Source: Streptococcus alactolyticus
GTDB lineage: Bacteria > Bacillota > Bacilli > Lactobacillales > Streptococcaceae
Reading direction: 5' to 3'
Assembly: GCF_012277075.1 (NCBI RefSeq)
Contig: NZ_JAAXMT010000004.1
Location: 62,001 to 126,000 of the forward strand
DNA length: 64,000 bases
The translations under genes and the position numbers were made by a program. The notes beneath the pieces were generated by a model. It saw only the letters and a list, made by a program, of their open reading frames with translations. It had not been told where the DNA came from and did not search any database. Shown one piece after another: positions 47,706-58,284 of this stretch (positions are counted from its first letter, which is position 1; each line of letters begins with the position of its first letter).

Positions 47706-47742
47706 AATTTTCTGTATTTTTTGAAAACAGTATGTTATAATA
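47706..47742 (+). promoter_or_regulatory. Promoter of the peptide-binding gene with a CodY-like box
   Basis: Extended -10 TGTTATAAT lies at 47734-47742. AATTTTCTGTATTTT (47706-47720) matches the CodY consensus AATTTTCWGAAAATT at 12 of 15 positions. CodY control of peptide uptake is well known, but this site is only a candidate. Confidence 0.45.
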
Positions 47743-47784
47743 GTATCAATCATGAAAGAAAGTTATGGTTAGGAGGAACCATTT

Positions 47785-49434
47785 ATGAAGATCACTTCAA
47801 ATTGGAAACGTGTTGGATTAGGTGCAGTGACCTTGCTGTCGGCAGTGACCTTAGCAGCTTGTGGAGGTAGCAGTTCATCTTCGTCATCATCAAAAAACGA
47901 AATCAACTGGTGCATTCCAACTGAAATCAATACGTTAGACATTTCAAAAAACACTGATACTTACTCATCTATTGCCATTGGTAACTCAGGTAGTAACTTG
48001 CTTCGCCGCAATAAAAAAGGTGAATTGAAACCTGACTTGGCTGAAAAAGTTGAAGTTTCTGACGACGGTTTGACTTACACAGCAACCTTGCGTGATAACT
48101 TGAAATGGTCAGACGGTAGCGACTTAACTGCTGAAGATTTTGTTTACACATGGCAACGTATTGTTGACCCAACAACAGCTTCAGAGTATGCTTACCTTGC
48201 TTCTGATGCACACGTTTTGAATGCCGAAGAAGTGATCGCTGGTACTAAGAGTGTTGACGAACTTGGTGTTAAAGCAGATGGCAATAAAGTTATCTTTACT
48301 TTGTCTAGCCCTTCACCTCAGTTCATGAGTCTTCTTTCGTTTACAAACTTCATGCCACAAAGCAAAGCATTTGTAGAAAAAGCAGGTGCTGATTACGGAA
48401 CAAACTCAGATAAAGCCCTTTACTCTGGTCCATACACTGTTGAAGATTGGAACGGTACAAGTGGCACATTCAAGTTGGTTAAAAACAAATACTACTGGGA
48501 TGCTGACAATGTGAAAAACGAAAAAGTCAACATTCAAACCATCAAGAAACCAGATACAGCCGTTCAAATGTATAAAGACGGCGAACTTGATGCAGCTGGT
48601 ATCTCAGGTACAGAAGCCATCTACAACGCTAACAAAAACAATAAAGACGTTGTCCAAGTTCCAGAAGCAACAACAGCTTACCTGGTTTATAACGAAACTG
48701 GTACTGTACCAGCTTTGACAAATACTAAAATCCGTCAAGCTCTTAACTTGGCAACAGACCGCGAAGGTATCGTTAAAGCCGCTATCGACACCGGTTCTAA
48801 AGCAGCAACTGCCTTGGTACCTTATGGACTTGAAACGTTGCCTGATGGTACAGACTTGACTGATTACGTTGAGCCAGGTTATAGCTATGATGAGAAAGAA
48901 GCAACAAAACTCTTTAAAGAAGGTTTAGCAGAATTGGGTACAGACTCTGTTAAATTGACTATCACATCAGATGCTGATAGCCCAGTTGCAAAAGCGACTG
49001 TTGATTACCTCAAACAAACTTGGGAAGAAGCTCTTCCAGGATTGACTGTTGAAGAAAAATTCGTTACCTTCAAACAACGTCTAGAAGATACTAAGAACCA
49101 AAACTTTGATGTTGCCCTTGTTCTTTGGGGTGGTGACTACCCAGAAGGTTCAACATTCTACGGATTGTTCACATCAAATTCATCATATAACTATGGTAAA
49201 TTCTCAAACACTGATTACGATGCTGCTTATAAAAAAGCTATCACAACAGATGCTCTAGATCCAGAAGCAGCTGCTGAAGACTACAAAGAAGCAGAAAAAA
49301 TCCTTTACGAAAATGCTTACTACAACCCAATCTACTTCCGTAGTACAGAATCACTTCAAAATCCTTCATTGAAAGGACTTGTTCGTAACTCAACAGGATT
49401 ATCAGTTGACTTTACTTACGCTTACAAAGAATAA
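47785..49434 (+). CDS. Oligopeptide-binding lipoprotein (OppA/DppE family)
   Basis: This 549-residue family-5 solute-binding protein has a lipoprotein signal (MKITSNWKRVG...TLAA-C, lipobox LAAC), then a serine-rich linker. Motifs are INTLDISKNTDTYS, LKPDLAEKVEVSDDGLTYT, WSDGSDLTAEDFVYTWQR and LWGGDYPEGSTF. It has no permease or ATPase genes beside it, so it is an orphan receptor feeding an Opp system elsewhere. Strong codon bias suggests high expression. Confidence 0.93.
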   Translation: MKITSNWKRVGLGAVTLLSAVTLAACGGSSSSSSSSKNEINWCIPTEINTLDISKNTDTYSSIAIGNSGSNLLRRNKKGELKPDLAEKVEVSDDGLTYTATLRDNLKWSDGSDLTAEDFVYTWQRIVDPTTASEYAYLASDAHVLNAEEVIAGTKSVDELGVKADGNKVIFTLSSPSPQFMSLLSFTNFMPQSKAFVEKAGADYGTNSDKALYSGPYTVEDWNGTSGTFKLVKNKYYWDADNVKNEKVNIQTIKKPDTAVQMYKDGELDAAGISGTEAIYNANKNNKDVVQVPEATTAYLVYNETGTVPALTNTKIRQALNLATDREGIVKAAIDTGSKAATALVPYGLETLPDGTDLTDYVEPGYSYDEKEATKLFKEGLAELGTDSVKLTITSDADSPVAKATVDYLKQTWEEALPGLTVEEKFVTFKQRLEDTKNQNFDVALVLWGGDYPEGSTFYGLFTSNSSYNYGKFSNTDYDAAYKKAITTDALDPEAAAEDYKEAEKILYENAYYNPIYFRSTESLQNPSLKGLVRNSTGLSVDFTYAYKE

Positions 49435-49447
49435 GGCTTAGGTTATT

Positions 49448-49478
49448 AAACAAGGGTAGGGTTTACCTACCTTGTTTT
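49448..49478 (+). terminator. Terminator after the peptide-binding gene
   Basis: AAACAAGGGTAGG / CCTACCTTGTTT (one bulged G), 5-nt loop, T-rich tail. Confidence 0.85.
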
Positions 49479-49532
49479 CTTTGTGCTTTGAAAATGCTAC
49501 AATAAAAAGAGTGCCATTATAGAAAGGTTAGT

Positions 49533-50261
49533 ATGCGTTTAGATAAATTTTTAATTGAAGCAGGGTTGGGATCGAGAACAGAGGTCAAGCAATTGCTCAA
49601 GAAAAAACAAATTTGTGTGAATGATAAGATTGAAACGTCAGCAAAACGCCAAATAGATGCCTCAACTGATGAGATTGTCTTTGACAATCAAAGACTTGTT
49701 TATGAAAAATACGTTTATTATCTCTTGAACAAGCCAAAAGGGGTTATTTCAGCTACGGAGGACAACCATCATCAAACGGTTTTGGATTTGTTGGATAAAA
49801 CGGCTTGGGATAAGGAAGTCTTTCCAGTGGGGCGTTTGGATATTGATACCCATGGGCTTTTGCTATTGACCAATAATGGGAAACTAGCTCATGCCATGTT
49901 ATCACCTAAAAAACACGTGGAGAAAACCTATCGTGCCAAGGTGGCTGGTGTGATGACAAAAGAAGACGTAGCTGCTTTTGCTGAAGGGATTACCTTGAAA
50001 GACTTTGTTTGCCAGCCTGCTCGATTGAGCATTTTAGAGGTTGATAAGGTCACGGATACGAGTTTTGTTGAGATTACGATTAAAGAGGGAAAATTTCATC
50101 AGGTGAAACGCATGGTTCAATCTTGCGGGAAAACCGTGGTGGATTTGCAGCGCATCAGCATGGGACCTTTACAATTGGATACCTCGTTAGCATTGGGAGA
50201 ATGGCGTCGCTTAAGTGCTGAAGAAGTGGCTTCTTTAGCAGAATTTGGTGTGGAATTGTAG
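49533..50261 (+). CDS. RsuA-family 16S rRNA pseudouridine synthase
   Basis: This 242-residue protein has an N-terminal S4 domain (MRLDKFLIEAGLGSRTEVKQLLKKKQICVND) and a catalytic domain with VFPVGRLDIDTHGLLLLTNNG, whose Asp in GRLD is the catalytic residue. The short RluB/RsuA class and overall length favour RsuA. A TGCTACAAT extended -10 lies about 37 nt upstream. Confidence 0.92.
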   Translation: MRLDKFLIEAGLGSRTEVKQLLKKKQICVNDKIETSAKRQIDASTDEIVFDNQRLVYEKYVYYLLNKPKGVISATEDNHHQTVLDLLDKTAWDKEVFPVGRLDIDTHGLLLLTNNGKLAHAMLSPKKHVEKTYRAKVAGVMTKEDVAAFAEGITLKDFVCQPARLSILEVDKVTDTSFVEITIKEGKFHQVKRMVQSCGKTVVDLQRISMGPLQLDTSLALGEWRRLSAEEVASLAEFGVEL

Positions 50262-50332
50262 TAGTTATTTGATTATTTGCTGCTTTAATGTTATGATAAT
50301 AGGTATAAAGTAAATGAGCGAGGTATGTAATA

Positions 50333-50461
50333 GTGGCATTTGGTGAAAACGGACCGCGTAAAAAAACGCTATTTGAAAAATTAACAATGGTAGTTGTTAT
50401 CTTGATGCTTCTTGTAACCGTAGGGGGCATTGTAGCGGCTGCTATCGGTTCTATTATGTAA
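50333..50461 (+). CDS. DUF4044 small membrane protein, 42 aa
   Basis: GTG 50333 begins MAFGENGPRKKTLFEKLTMV, followed by one hydrophobic helix (VVVILMLLVTVGGIVAAAIG). This pattern of basic N terminus plus single helix matches the DUF4044 family found in lactic acid bacteria. Function unknown. AGCGAGG lies upstream. It precedes a terminator and obg. Confidence 0.8.
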   Translation: MAFGENGPRKKTLFEKLTMVVVILMLLVTVGGIVAAAIGSIM

Positions 50462-50462
50462 G

Positions 50463-50484
50463 AAACGCTGAAGAGGCGTTTTTT
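50463..50484 (+). terminator. Terminator after DUF4044 gene
   Basis: AAACGCT-GAAGA-GGCGTTT followed by T residues. Confidence 0.75.
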
Positions 50485-50525
50485 TATGCTTTAGTGCAAT
50501 TTTAATGAAAGAATAGGAAATAATC

Positions 50526-51839
50526 ATGAGTATGTTTTTAGATACCGCAAAAATCAGTGTCAAAGCTGGTCGTGGCGGTGATGGAATGGTTGCATTTCGT
50601 CGTGAAAAATACGTTCCCAACGGTGGACCTTGGGGTGGTGATGGCGGAAAAGGAGGCTCAGTCATCTTTAAAGTGGATGAAGGTTTGCGCACCTTGATGG
50701 ATTTTCGTTATAACCGCATTTTCAAAGCCAAATCAGGTGAAAAAGGTATGACTAAGGGAATGCATGGTCGTGGGGCAGAGGACTTGATTGTTCGAGTGCC
50801 GCAAGGAACGACAGTACGCGATGCCGAAACTGGCAAAGTTATCACTGACTTGGTTGAAAATGGTCAAGAATTTGTAGTTGCTCGTGGTGGACGTGGTGGA
50901 CGCGGTAATATCCGCTTTGCGACTCCGCGTAACCCTGCACCTGAAATTGCTGAGAATGGTGAGCCAGGTGAAGAGCGTGAATTGCAGTTGGAATTGAAAA
51001 TCTTGGCAGATGTTGGTTTGGTCGGTTTCCCATCAGTTGGTAAATCAACCTTGCTAAGTGTCGTGACAGCCGCTAAACCTAAAATTGGTGCTTATCACTT
51101 CACCACAATCGTGCCAAACCTAGGTATGGTTCGCACCAAATCAGGTGACAGTTTTGCTATGGCTGATTTGCCAGGCTTGATTGAAGGGGCTTCGCAAGGT
51201 GTTGGACTTGGAACACAATTTCTTCGCCATATTGAGCGCACTCGCGTTATTTTGCATGTGATTGATATGTCAGCTAGCGAAGGACGTGATCCATACGAAG
51301 ACTATCTAGCGATTAACAACGAGCTTGAAACTTACAATCTTCGTTTAATGGAGCGCCCACAAATTATCGTGGCCAATAAGATGGATATGCCAGAAGCCGA
51401 AGAAAACTTGAAAGTCTTTAAGGAAAAATTGGCTGCGAATTACGATGATTTCGAAGAAATACCAATGATTTTCCCAATTTCAAGCTTGGCACATCAAGGT
51501 TTGGATAATCTTATGGAAGCAACAGCAGAATTGCTTGCTAAGACAGATGAATTCTTGCTTTATACTGATGATGACATGGTGGATGAAGAAGTTTACTATG
51601 GCTTTGATCCAGACGAACCTCCATTTGAGATTTCACGTGATGACGATGCAGCATGGGTATTGTCAGGTGAAAAACTTGAAAAGCTCTTTGTCATGACCAA
51701 TATGGAACGCGACGAATCTATAATGAAATTTGCCCGTCAATTGCGTGGTATGGGTGTCGATGAAGCCCTTCGTGAACGCGGAGCCAAAGATGGTGATATC
51801 GTCCGAATCGGTAACATTGAATTTGAATTTGTAGATTAA
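50526..51839 (+). CDS. obg: GTPase Obg
   Basis: This encodes 437 residues: an Obg domain rich in glycine ([30 protein letters not shown]), a G domain with G1 [10 protein letters not shown]3 DLPGLIEG and G4 NKMD, and the C-terminal OCT domain. It works in 50S assembly and the stringent and stress responses. Length and order match streptococcal Obg. Confidence 0.98.
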   Translation: MSMFLDTAKISVKAGRGGDGMVAFRREKYVPNGGPWGGDGGKGGSVIFKVDEGLRTLMDFRYNRIFKAKSGEKGMTKGMHGRGAEDLIVRVPQGTTVRDAETGKVITDLVENGQEFVVARGGRGGRGNIRFATPRNPAPEIAENGEPGEERELQLELKILADVGLVGFPSVGKSTLLSVVTAAKPKIGAYHFTTIVPNLGMVRTKSGDSFAMADLPGLIEGASQGVGLGTQFLRHIERTRVILHVIDMSASEGRDPYEDYLAINNELETYNLRLMERPQIIVANKMDMPEAEENLKVFKEKLAANYDDFEEIPMIFPISSLAHQGLDNLMEATAELLAKTDEFLLYTDDDMVDEEVYYGFDPDEPPFEISRDDDAAWVLSGEKLEKLFVMTNMERDESIMKFARQLRGMGVDEALRERGAKDGDIVRIGNIEFEFVD

Positions 51840-51931
51840 CCTGCCACTTGTCGTTGATAGCATAGTTATCTAACGATAGGAATTGTGATGATTTATAATT
51901 GATCTTATATTGTATTTTATTGGGGGTTCTT

Positions 51932-52096
51932 ATGGGAGATAAACCGATATCTTTTAGAGATAAAGATGGGAATTTTGTATCAGCAGCCGATGTTTGGAAT
52001 GCTGAAAAGCTAGAAGAACTGTTCAATACATTAAACCCAAATAGACGTTTGCGGTTGGAGCGCGAAAAGTTAGCCGCAAAAAAGCAGGAGAAATAA
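51932..52096 (+). CDS. Small conserved protein, 54 aa
   Basis: ATG 51932 follows TGGGGGTTCTT; the frame is open 11 codons further but without a ribosome site. The protein MGDKPISFRDKDGNFVSAAD ... LRLEREKLAAKKQEK is soluble, charged and probably helical at the C terminus. I do not assign a family. Confidence 0.65.
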   Translation: MGDKPISFRDKDGNFVSAADVWNAEKLEELFNTLNPNRRLRLEREKLAAKKQEK

Positions 52097-52120
52097 AAGA
52101 ATAAAGCCTGCTTACTTTAA

Positions 52121-52147
52121 AAACTAGCCTATATGGCTAGGTTTTTT
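52121..52147 (+). terminator. Terminator after the 54-aa gene
   Basis: CTAGCC-TATAT-GGCTAG with AAA/TTT flanks and a T6 tail. Confidence 0.8.
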
Positions 52148-52205
52148 ATCTAGAGTAAAAGTATTATAGCTGCAAAATGACAACACTCCTAATAGATTTA
52201 GAGAG

Positions 52206-52444
52206 TTACTAGTTCCTGATAAAAATAATATTGATTTTTATCGGGAGCTAGTAAGAAATCAAGTTATCTACCTGATAGTAGATAACGTAAAAAGTCGAGA
52301 TACTTTAGCATCCGACCATTTTCAAAAGGTTATTAGCAAAAAGAGCAAGTTCGATAATAACTTGCTCTTTTTGCTAATAAGTGAGTTAGCTAAGTGTTAT
52401 AACACTTAGCGTAGAAAAGCCAGCAACTTTAGTTGTTGGCTTTT
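52206..52444. repeat. Cluster of five strong inverted repeats
   Basis: Stem arms: H1 52206-52226/52234-52254 (21 bp, two G-T pairs, loop AATATTG); H2 52263-52271/52278-52286 (9 bp); H3 52330-52351/52359-52380 (22 bp perfect); H4 52389-52410 (22-nt perfect palindrome, core GTGTTATAACAC); H5 52415-52427/52432-52444 (13 bp, one G-T). H5 probably terminates glnQ on the minus strand. The others have no classic T run and no gene covers them. They account for most of the 240 bp. Confidence 0.8.
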
Positions 52445-52453
52445 CTTACTCAG

Positions 52454-53194
52454 TTACACGTTCAAGACTTTATCTAGGAAGTCTTTTAGACGTGGGTGCT
52501 GTGGGTTGTCGAAGATTTGTTCTGGTGTGCCGTCTTCGATAAATTCACCGCCGTCTGTGAAGATAACGCGGTTCGCCACTTGGCGTGCAAATCCCATTTC
52601 GTGGGTTACAATCAACATGGTCATGCCTTGTTCTGCCAAGTCTTTCATAACGTTCAATACATCCCCGACCATTTCAGGGTCAAGGGCAGATGTTGGTTCG
52701 TCAAAAAGCATGATATCAGGTTTCAAGGCCAAACTACGAGCGATGGCGACACGTTGTTTTTGTCCTCCAGATAGGCTATCTGGTTTGGCATCGCGTTTAT
52801 CTGCAAGGCCAACTTTTTCAAGCAATTCCATCGCGTGTTTTTCAGCTTCTTCCTTGCTTTCTTTTCCTAATTCGACAGGAGCGAAAGTGATGTTTTCAAG
52901 CACGGTCATGTGTGGGAAAAGGTTGAAATGTTGGAACACCATACCGATGTTTTCACGGGCTTTATCGACGTTCGTTTTAGGGTCAGAAAGTTCGTAACCG
53001 TCAACGATGACTTTACCGCTAGTGATGGTTTCAAGTAAGTTGAGTGTGCGTAGGAAAGTTGATTTTCCTGAACCAGATGGTCCAATGATACAAACAACGT
53101 CTCCTTCATGAAACTGAGTGGTAATTCCTTTTAAGACTTCATTGTCTCCGTAAGATTTATGTAAATCTTGAACATCAATTTTCAATTCTGACAT
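52454..53194 (-). CDS. glnQ: Glutamine/polar amino acid ABC transporter ATPase
   Basis: This 246-residue ATPase has Walker [10 protein letters not shown], signature [17 protein letters not shown], Walker [16 protein letters not shown] and switch [15 protein letters not shown], of the PAO polar amino-acid class. It starts one base inside the upstream permease stop, so the pair is coupled. Confidence 0.93.
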   Translation of the reverse strand: MSELKIDVQDLHKSYGDNEVLKGITTQFHEGDVVCIIGPSGSGKSTFLRTLNLLETITSGKVIVDGYELSDPKTNVDKARENIGMVFQHFNLFPHMTVLENITFAPVELGKESKEEAEKHAMELLEKVGLADKRDAKPDSLSGGQKQRVAIARSLALKPDIMLFDEPTSALDPEMVGDVLNVMKDLAEQGMTMLIVTHEMGFARQVANRVIFTDGGEFIEDGTPEQIFDNPQHPRLKDFLDKVLNV

Positions 53195-55374
53195 TACTTA
53201 AGCCTCTTTTCTAACAGTTTTGCTAAACGAGTCAAAAGGGTAATCATTACGAGGTAAATAACTGCTAAGATAGCGTACATACGGAATGATTGGTAGTTAC
53301 GGGCGATAATGATTTTACCTGTTTGGAAGAGTTCCACAAGACCAATCGCTGACATGATTGTTGTATCTTTCAATGAGATAACGAATTGGTTGATAAAGCT
53401 TGGTAGCATGAGGCGAACAGCTTGAGGTAAAATAACTTTGCGCATGGTTGTGCCGTATGAGATACCCAAACTACGGCTGGCTTCCATTTGACCTTTTGGT
53501 ACGGCTTCAATTCCTCCACGGACAATTTCGGCGATGTAAGCACCAGCATTTAGTGAGAGGGCGATAGTCGCTGCTAGGAAGTCGTTGATAGGGCTTTGGC
53601 GACCTGTGATTGATTCGATAAGGTTTGGAATTCCCCAGAAAATGAAGGCCGCAACAATCATTAGTGGGATACCACGAATCACGTCAACAAAGACTGCTGA
53701 GATACCACGTAGGACTTTATTTGGAGCGACAGCCATCATACCAAAGATGATACCGATAACAGTGGCAATCGCAAATGAAATCAAGGTTAAGCCAAGGGTT
53801 GTTCCTAAACCAGCCAACAATTGACGGTAGTTGTTTTTAAGAAGTCCCCAAATCGTTGTTTCATTCACGCTTGAATCAGATGATGAGCTAGATGTATCTG
53901 AAGAAGTTGTGAGGTATTTAGCAACTAATTTGTCGTAAGTACCGTTTGCTTTAAGGGCTGCAAGTCCGTTGTTGAACATTTCAATCAATTCAGGATTTGA
54001 ACCAGCTTTAACGGCAAATCCGACGGTACCTGAAGCTTCACCAGGAATTGGTGTTTCAAAGTTGCGTCCTTGTTGGATAGCGTAAGCCAAAACAGCTTCA
54101 TCATCCATCAAGGCATCAATTGAACCTGAGTTCAAACTATCGTACAATGTAGAAGCTTCATCAAAAGCTTTCAAAGTGTAGTGGTATTGATCAGCGTGTT
54201 CTTCCAACCAAGTGTAAGAAGAAGTACCGTTTTTAGCTCCAACGGTTTTACCAGAAAGGTCTTCGTATGATTTAACAGAGCTTCCTTTTTTAACCGCTAG
54301 GATGATATTGGTTGTGTAATAAGGATCTGAGAAGTTAAAGATAGCTTTACGGGCATCTGTGATAGTCATTCCCGCGATAACCCCATCAGCTTGTCCTGAT
54401 TGCACTGCATTGAGTGCTGCATCAAAGCCGATATTGTTGATTTTGATGTTGAAACCTTGTTGTTTGGCAATGGCCTTAATCAAGTCCATATCAAAACCAG
54501 TATAGGTGTTATTACCGTCTTGGTATTCAAATGGTGCAAATGATGTATCAGATGCGATGATATAAGTATCTTTGACTGGAGTGGCTTTGGCCTTAGCGTC
54601 ACCAGTTGATTCTAATTCACTAATGTCTTCGCCTAGCCATTTTTTCATAATAGCATCATAAGTACCGTCTTCCTTCATAGAAGCAAGACCTTCGTTAAAT
54701 TCATCGATAAGGTATTCGTATTGGCTACCTTTTTTAACGGCAAAGGCAAAGCTACCGACTTTTTCGCCGTCCATGTTAATGGCGTAATCTTTACCTTGTT
54801 TGATAGCGTATTGAACAACAGGTTCGTCGTCCATGGCAGCGTCAATAGAACCAGCATCAAGGCTGTTATTCATAAGATCACTGGTATCAAATGTTTTGAT
54901 GGTGTAACCGTATTTTTCTTGATTATCTTTCAAGAAGCTTTGAGAAGCGGTTCCATTTTTAACCCCGATGGTTTTTCCTTTAAGCTGTTTGTAGCTTGAA
55001 ATTTTAGCGTTGCCACGTGTATATACAACAACAGCGGTATCGTAGTAAGGATCAGAAAAAGTGAATACTTTCTTACGAGCGTCTGTGATTGTCGTACCAG
55101 CCATCAAGGCATCTGCTTGTCCAGACTGAACGGCATTTACCGCCGCATCAAAACCTGGGAAGGTCATATCAACGTCCCAGCCTTCGCGTTTGGCAACTTC
55201 ATTGATAATATCAACGTCAATACCTTTATAGGTTTGATCTGAGTCTTTAAATTCAAATGGGGCATAGGCGGTATCTGACACAATCTTAATCGTATCAGCG
55301 TGCGTCGTCTTTGCACCCAACACAAAGAATACAGAGAGCATAGCTAGCATAAGAGCTTTCAATTTGTGCTTCAT
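53194..55374 (-). CDS. glnP: Glutamine ABC transporter, two fused binding domains plus permease
   Basis: This 726-residue fusion has a signal peptide (about 1-26), substrate-binding domain 1 (about 28-250, [21 protein letters not shown]), substrate-binding domain 2 (about 268-495, [21 protein letters not shown]), and a five-helix permease (about 505-726) with the EAA motif [21 protein letters not shown]. The arrangement equals GlnP of Lactococcus, which imports Gln, Glu and Asn. Each transporter dimer thus carries four receptors. Confidence 0.95.
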   Translation of the reverse strand: MKHKLKALMLAMLSVFFVLGAKTTHADTIKIVSDTAYAPFEFKDSDQTYKGIDVDIINEVAKREGWDVDMTFPGFDAAVNAVQSGQADALMAGTTITDARKKVFTFSDPYYDTAVVVYTRGNAKISSYKQLKGKTIGVKNGTASQSFLKDNQEKYGYTIKTFDTSDLMNNSLDAGSIDAAMDDEPVVQYAIKQGKDYAINMDGEKVGSFAFAVKKGSQYEYLIDEFNEGLASMKEDGTYDAIMKKWLGEDISELESTGDAKAKATPVKDTYIIASDTSFAPFEYQDGNNTYTGFDMDLIKAIAKQQGFNIKINNIGFDAALNAVQSGQADGVIAGMTITDARKAIFNFSDPYYTTNIILAVKKGSSVKSYEDLSGKTVGAKNGTSSYTWLEEHADQYHYTLKAFDEASTLYDSLNSGSIDALMDDEAVLAYAIQQGRNFETPIPGEASGTVGFAVKAGSNPELIEMFNNGLAALKANGTYDKLVAKYLTTSSDTSSSSSDSSVNETTIWGLLKNNYRQLLAGLGTTLGLTLISFAIATVIGIIFGMMAVAPNKVLRGISAVFVDVIRGIPLMIVAAFIFWGIPNLIESITGRQSPINDFLAATIALSLNAGAYIAEIVRGGIEAVPKGQMEASRSLGISYGTTMRKVILPQAVRLMLPSFINQFVISLKDTTIMSAIGLVELFQTGKIIIARNYQSFRMYAILAVIYLVMITLLTRLAKLLEKRLK

Positions 55375-55406
55375 GTTAGTCTCCTTTTTGGTTAGTATAT
55401 AGTATC

Positions 55407-55435
55407 ATTATATCAAAATTCACAAGTTAAGGCAA
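55407..55435 (-). promoter_or_regulatory. glnPQ promoter
   Basis: The minus strand reads TTGCCT, 17 nt, TATAAT, with an extended TGA; 32 nt before the glnP start. Confidence 0.75.
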
Positions 55436-55565
55436 ATTTAAGCAACAGACGATGTTAGAAAATATAACATAAAAATGCCAGTTGCTTTAAGAAGTCTAAA
55501 GCAGATTTTCCGTCAAACTTGTGTTAAAATGAGGACATCAAAGCAATGGAAGAGGAAGGCAAAAC

Positions 55566-57557
55566 ATGATTGATAGGGTAACAGATAATCAGTTTAAATT
55601 AGTATCAAAATACCAGCCTGCTGGTGACCAGCCAGAAGCAATTAAGGAATTGGTTGATAATATTGAAGGCGGTGAAAAGGCGCAGATTCTGTTGGGAGCA
55701 ACGGGAACTGGTAAAACGTACACGATGAGTCAGGTGATTGCTCAGGTTAACAAGCCAACCTTGGTCATTGCCCACAATAAAACCTTGGCGGGCCAGCTTT
55801 ACGGGGAATTTAAGGAATTTTTCCCTGATAATGCCGTGGAATATTTCGTATCTTATTATGACTATTACCAACCTGAGGCTTATGTGCCATCAAGTGACAC
55901 TTATATTGAAAAAGACAGCTCGGTGAATGATGAAATTGATAAATTGCGTCACTCGGCGACCTCTGCCTTGCTGGAACGTAACGATGTGATTGTTGTCGCA
56001 TCGGTGTCTTGTATCTATGGTTTGGGTTCGCCCAAAGAATATGCAGATAGCGTGGTTAGCTTACGTCCTGGACAAGAAATCTCACGTGATCAGTTGTTGA
56101 ATGACTTAGTGGACATTCAGTTTGAGCGAAATGATATTGATTTCCAACGTGGGCGTTTTCGTGTGCGCGGCGATGTGGTTGAAATTTTCCCAGCCAGCCG
56201 TGATGACCATGCCTTTCGTGTGGAATTTTTCGGGGATGAAATTGACCGTATCTGCGAAATTGAAAGTTTGACAGGACGAGTGCTTGGCGAGGTGGAACAC
56301 TTGGCGATTTTCCCAGCCACTCACTTCGTGACCAACGAAGAGCACATGGAGCACGCCATCAAGGAGATCTTGGCGGAAATGGAAGAACAGGTCAAACAAT
56401 TTGAGTCAGAAGGCAAACTCATCGAGGCGCAACGTATTCGCCAGCGGACAGAGTACGATGTGGAAATGCTCCGCGAAATGGGCTACACTAGCGGTGTCGA
56501 AAACTATTCTCGCTATATGGATGGTCGTTCAGAAGGCGAGCCACCGTTTACCTTGCTAGACTTTTTCCCAGAGGATTTTCTCATCATGGTGGATGAAAGT
56601 CACATGACCATGGGACAAATCAAAGGCATGTATAACGGGGACCGTTCGCGTAAAGAAATGCTGGTTAATCACGGTTTCCGTTTGCCAAGTGCCTTGGATA
56701 ATCGTCCTTTACGTCGGGAAGAGTTTGAAAGCCACGTTCACCAAATTGTTTATGTGTCAGCCACTCCAGGTGACTACGAGCTAGAGCAAACGGATACCAT
56801 TGTTGAACAAATCATCCGTCCGACTGGATTGCTTGATCCTGAGGTTGAAGTGCGTCCGACCATGGGGCAAATGGACGACCTGCTGGGTGAAATCAATGCC
56901 CGTGTGGAAAAAGGTGAGCGAACCTTCATTACCACTTTAACCAAGAAAATGGCAGAAGACTTGACCGATTACTTGAAGGAAATGGGTGTCAAGGTCAAAT
57001 ACATGCACTCAGATATTAAGACGCTAGAACGGACAGAAATCATTCGTGACCTGCGTCTGGGCGTCTTTGATGTCTTAATTGGTATCAATTTGCTGCGCGA
57101 AGGAATTGACGTGCCTGAGGTTAGCTTGGTGGCCATCTTGGATGCTGACAAAGAAGGTTTTTTGCGAAATGAACGTGGCTTAATCCAAACTATCGGACGA
57201 GCTGCTCGTAATAGTGAGGGACACGTTATCATGTATGCGGACAAGATTACCGAATCCATGCAAAAAGCCATGGATGAAACGGCTCGTCGTCGTGAAATCC
57301 AAATGCGTTACAACAAAGAACACGGCATTGTCCCACAAACCATTAAGAAAGACATTCGTGATTTGATTGCGATCTCGAAAACGGCTGACACCGACGTGGC
57401 AGAAGATATTCCTGATTACAACAGCATGACGAAAAAAGAACGCCAAGACACCATCAAAAAACTCCAAAAACAAATGCAAGAAGCCGCAGAAATCCTTGAC
57501 TTTGAACTGGCAGCCCAATTACGCGATATGGTGCTAGAATTAAAGGCGATGGATTAA
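55566..57557 (+). CDS. uvrB: Excinuclease ABC subunit B
   Basis: This 663-residue DNA-damage helicase has Walker [11 protein letters not shown], beta-hairpin [20 protein letters not shown], helicase motifs [34 protein letters not shown] and QTIGRAARN, and a C-terminal UvrC-binding helix pair ([19 protein letters not shown]). It verifies lesions in nucleotide excision repair. Confidence 0.98.
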   Translation: MIDRVTDNQFKLVSKYQPAGDQPEAIKELVDNIEGGEKAQILLGATGTGKTYTMSQVIAQVNKPTLVIAHNKTLAGQLYGEFKEFFPDNAVEYFVSYYDYYQPEAYVPSSDTYIEKDSSVNDEIDKLRHSATSALLERNDVIVVASVSCIYGLGSPKEYADSVVSLRPGQEISRDQLLNDLVDIQFERNDIDFQRGRFRVRGDVVEIFPASRDDHAFRVEFFGDEIDRICEIESLTGRVLGEVEHLAIFPATHFVTNEEHMEHAIKEILAEMEEQVKQFESEGKLIEAQRIRQRTEYDVEMLREMGYTSGVENYSRYMDGRSEGEPPFTLLDFFPEDFLIMVDESHMTMGQIKGMYNGDRSRKEMLVNHGFRLPSALDNRPLRREEFESHVHQIVYVSATPGDYELEQTDTIVEQIIRPTGLLDPEVEVRPTMGQMDDLLGEINARVEKGERTFITTLTKKMAEDLTDYLKEMGVKVKYMHSDIKTLERTEIIRDLRLGVFDVLIGINLLREGIDVPEVSLVAILDADKEGFLRNERGLIQTIGRAARNSEGHVIMYADKITESMQKAMDETARRREIQMRYNKEHGIVPQTIKKDIRDLIAISKTADTDVAEDIPDYNSMTKKERQDTIKKLQKQMQEAAEILDFELAAQLRDMVLELKAMD

Positions 57558-57591
57558 TAATAGGATAAATTCATCCTATTATTTTGTTTTT
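57556..57591 (+). terminator. Terminator after uvrB
   Basis: AATAATAGGAT-AAATTC-ATCCTATTATT with a T-rich tail. Confidence 0.85.
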
Positions 57592-57612
57592 CGTCATTAA
57601 AAATGATATGAT
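57584..57612 (+). promoter_or_regulatory. phd-doc promoter with a palindromic operator
   Basis: TTGTTT, 17 nt and TATGAT; the spacer contains TCATT-AAA-AATGA (57594-57606), a likely autoregulatory site for the antitoxin. The -35 overlaps the uvrB terminator tail. Confidence 0.5.
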
Positions 57613-57635
57613 AATCAAAAAGGAGGGCAATCATA

Positions 57636-57893
57636 ATGCAAATCGATCTTGAAAATTTAGTTCCAATCACTGAGGCAAATCAAAATTTTTCTAAAGTAGC
57701 TCGTATGGTTGACAATAAAGGAACGGCTGTTATTTTAAAGAATAATAAACCTAAATATGTCCTGCTTGATTACAATACCCTAGTTCAAGAAGAACAAGAA
57801 GAAACAGTTGTTGCAGATCAAGCTAGTGTTGATGATGTGGCAAATGCTATTTTGTCAAGACATTTAGATGCTTTTAAGGAACTCGCAAAATGA
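57636..57893 (+). CDS. phd: Phd/YefM-family antitoxin
   Basis: This 85-residue protein, PITEANQNFSKVARMVDNKGTAVILKNNKPKYVLLDYN, has the Phd/YefM DNA-binding fold followed by a disordered acidic stretch (EEQEETVV) and a C-terminal helix that would wrap the toxin. AAGGAGGGC precedes the ATG. It overlaps doc by 4 nt. Confidence 0.9.
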   Translation: MQIDLENLVPITEANQNFSKVARMVDNKGTAVILKNNKPKYVLLDYNTLVQEEQEETVVADQASVDDVANAILSRHLDAFKELAK

Positions 57894-58261
57894 AACATTT
57901 AACCGTTGAACAGGTTATTGCCCTACATAGTCAATTAATTGCAGCTTCTGGAGGTGTAGATGGTGTTCGCGACAAAGGATTAGTCGAATCATCGCTTTCT
58001 AATGTTTTCGATGTTTATTTTGGAGTTGATCGCTATCCAACTATTGAAGAGAAGGCTTCTAGGCTATGTTACTCTTTGATTAAGAATCACGCTTTTTTAG
58101 ATGGTAATAATTGTATAGGTATTTTTGTGATGCTCGTACTCCTAGAAATTAATGGTATTGTACTGGAGTGTACAGATGAAGAATTGGTTCATCTTGGGAT
58201 TGGTATAGCAGCATCACAAATAACGTATGAAGCTATTTTAGATTTTGTAGAAAATCATTGA
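57890..58261 (+). CDS. doc: Doc-family (Fic fold) toxin with altered active site
   Basis: This 123-residue protein begins KHLTVEQVIALHSQLIAASGGVDGVRDKGLVESSL, typical of Doc. Doc kinases inactivate EF-Tu using the motif HxFxD(A/G)NKR. Here it reads HAFLDGNNC (His67, Asp71, Asn73), so the conserved Lys-Arg pair is Asn74-Cys75. The frame is otherwise intact. Activity is therefore doubtful. It overlaps the downstream Nudix region but not its ribosome site. Confidence 0.88.
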   Translation: MKHLTVEQVIALHSQLIAASGGVDGVRDKGLVESSLSNVFDVYFGVDRYPTIEEKASRLCYSLIKNHAFLDGNNCIGIFVMLVLLEINGIVLECTDEELVHLGIGIAASQITYEAILDFVENH

Positions 58262-58284
58262 TTTTCGTATATGAGGAGGACGAG

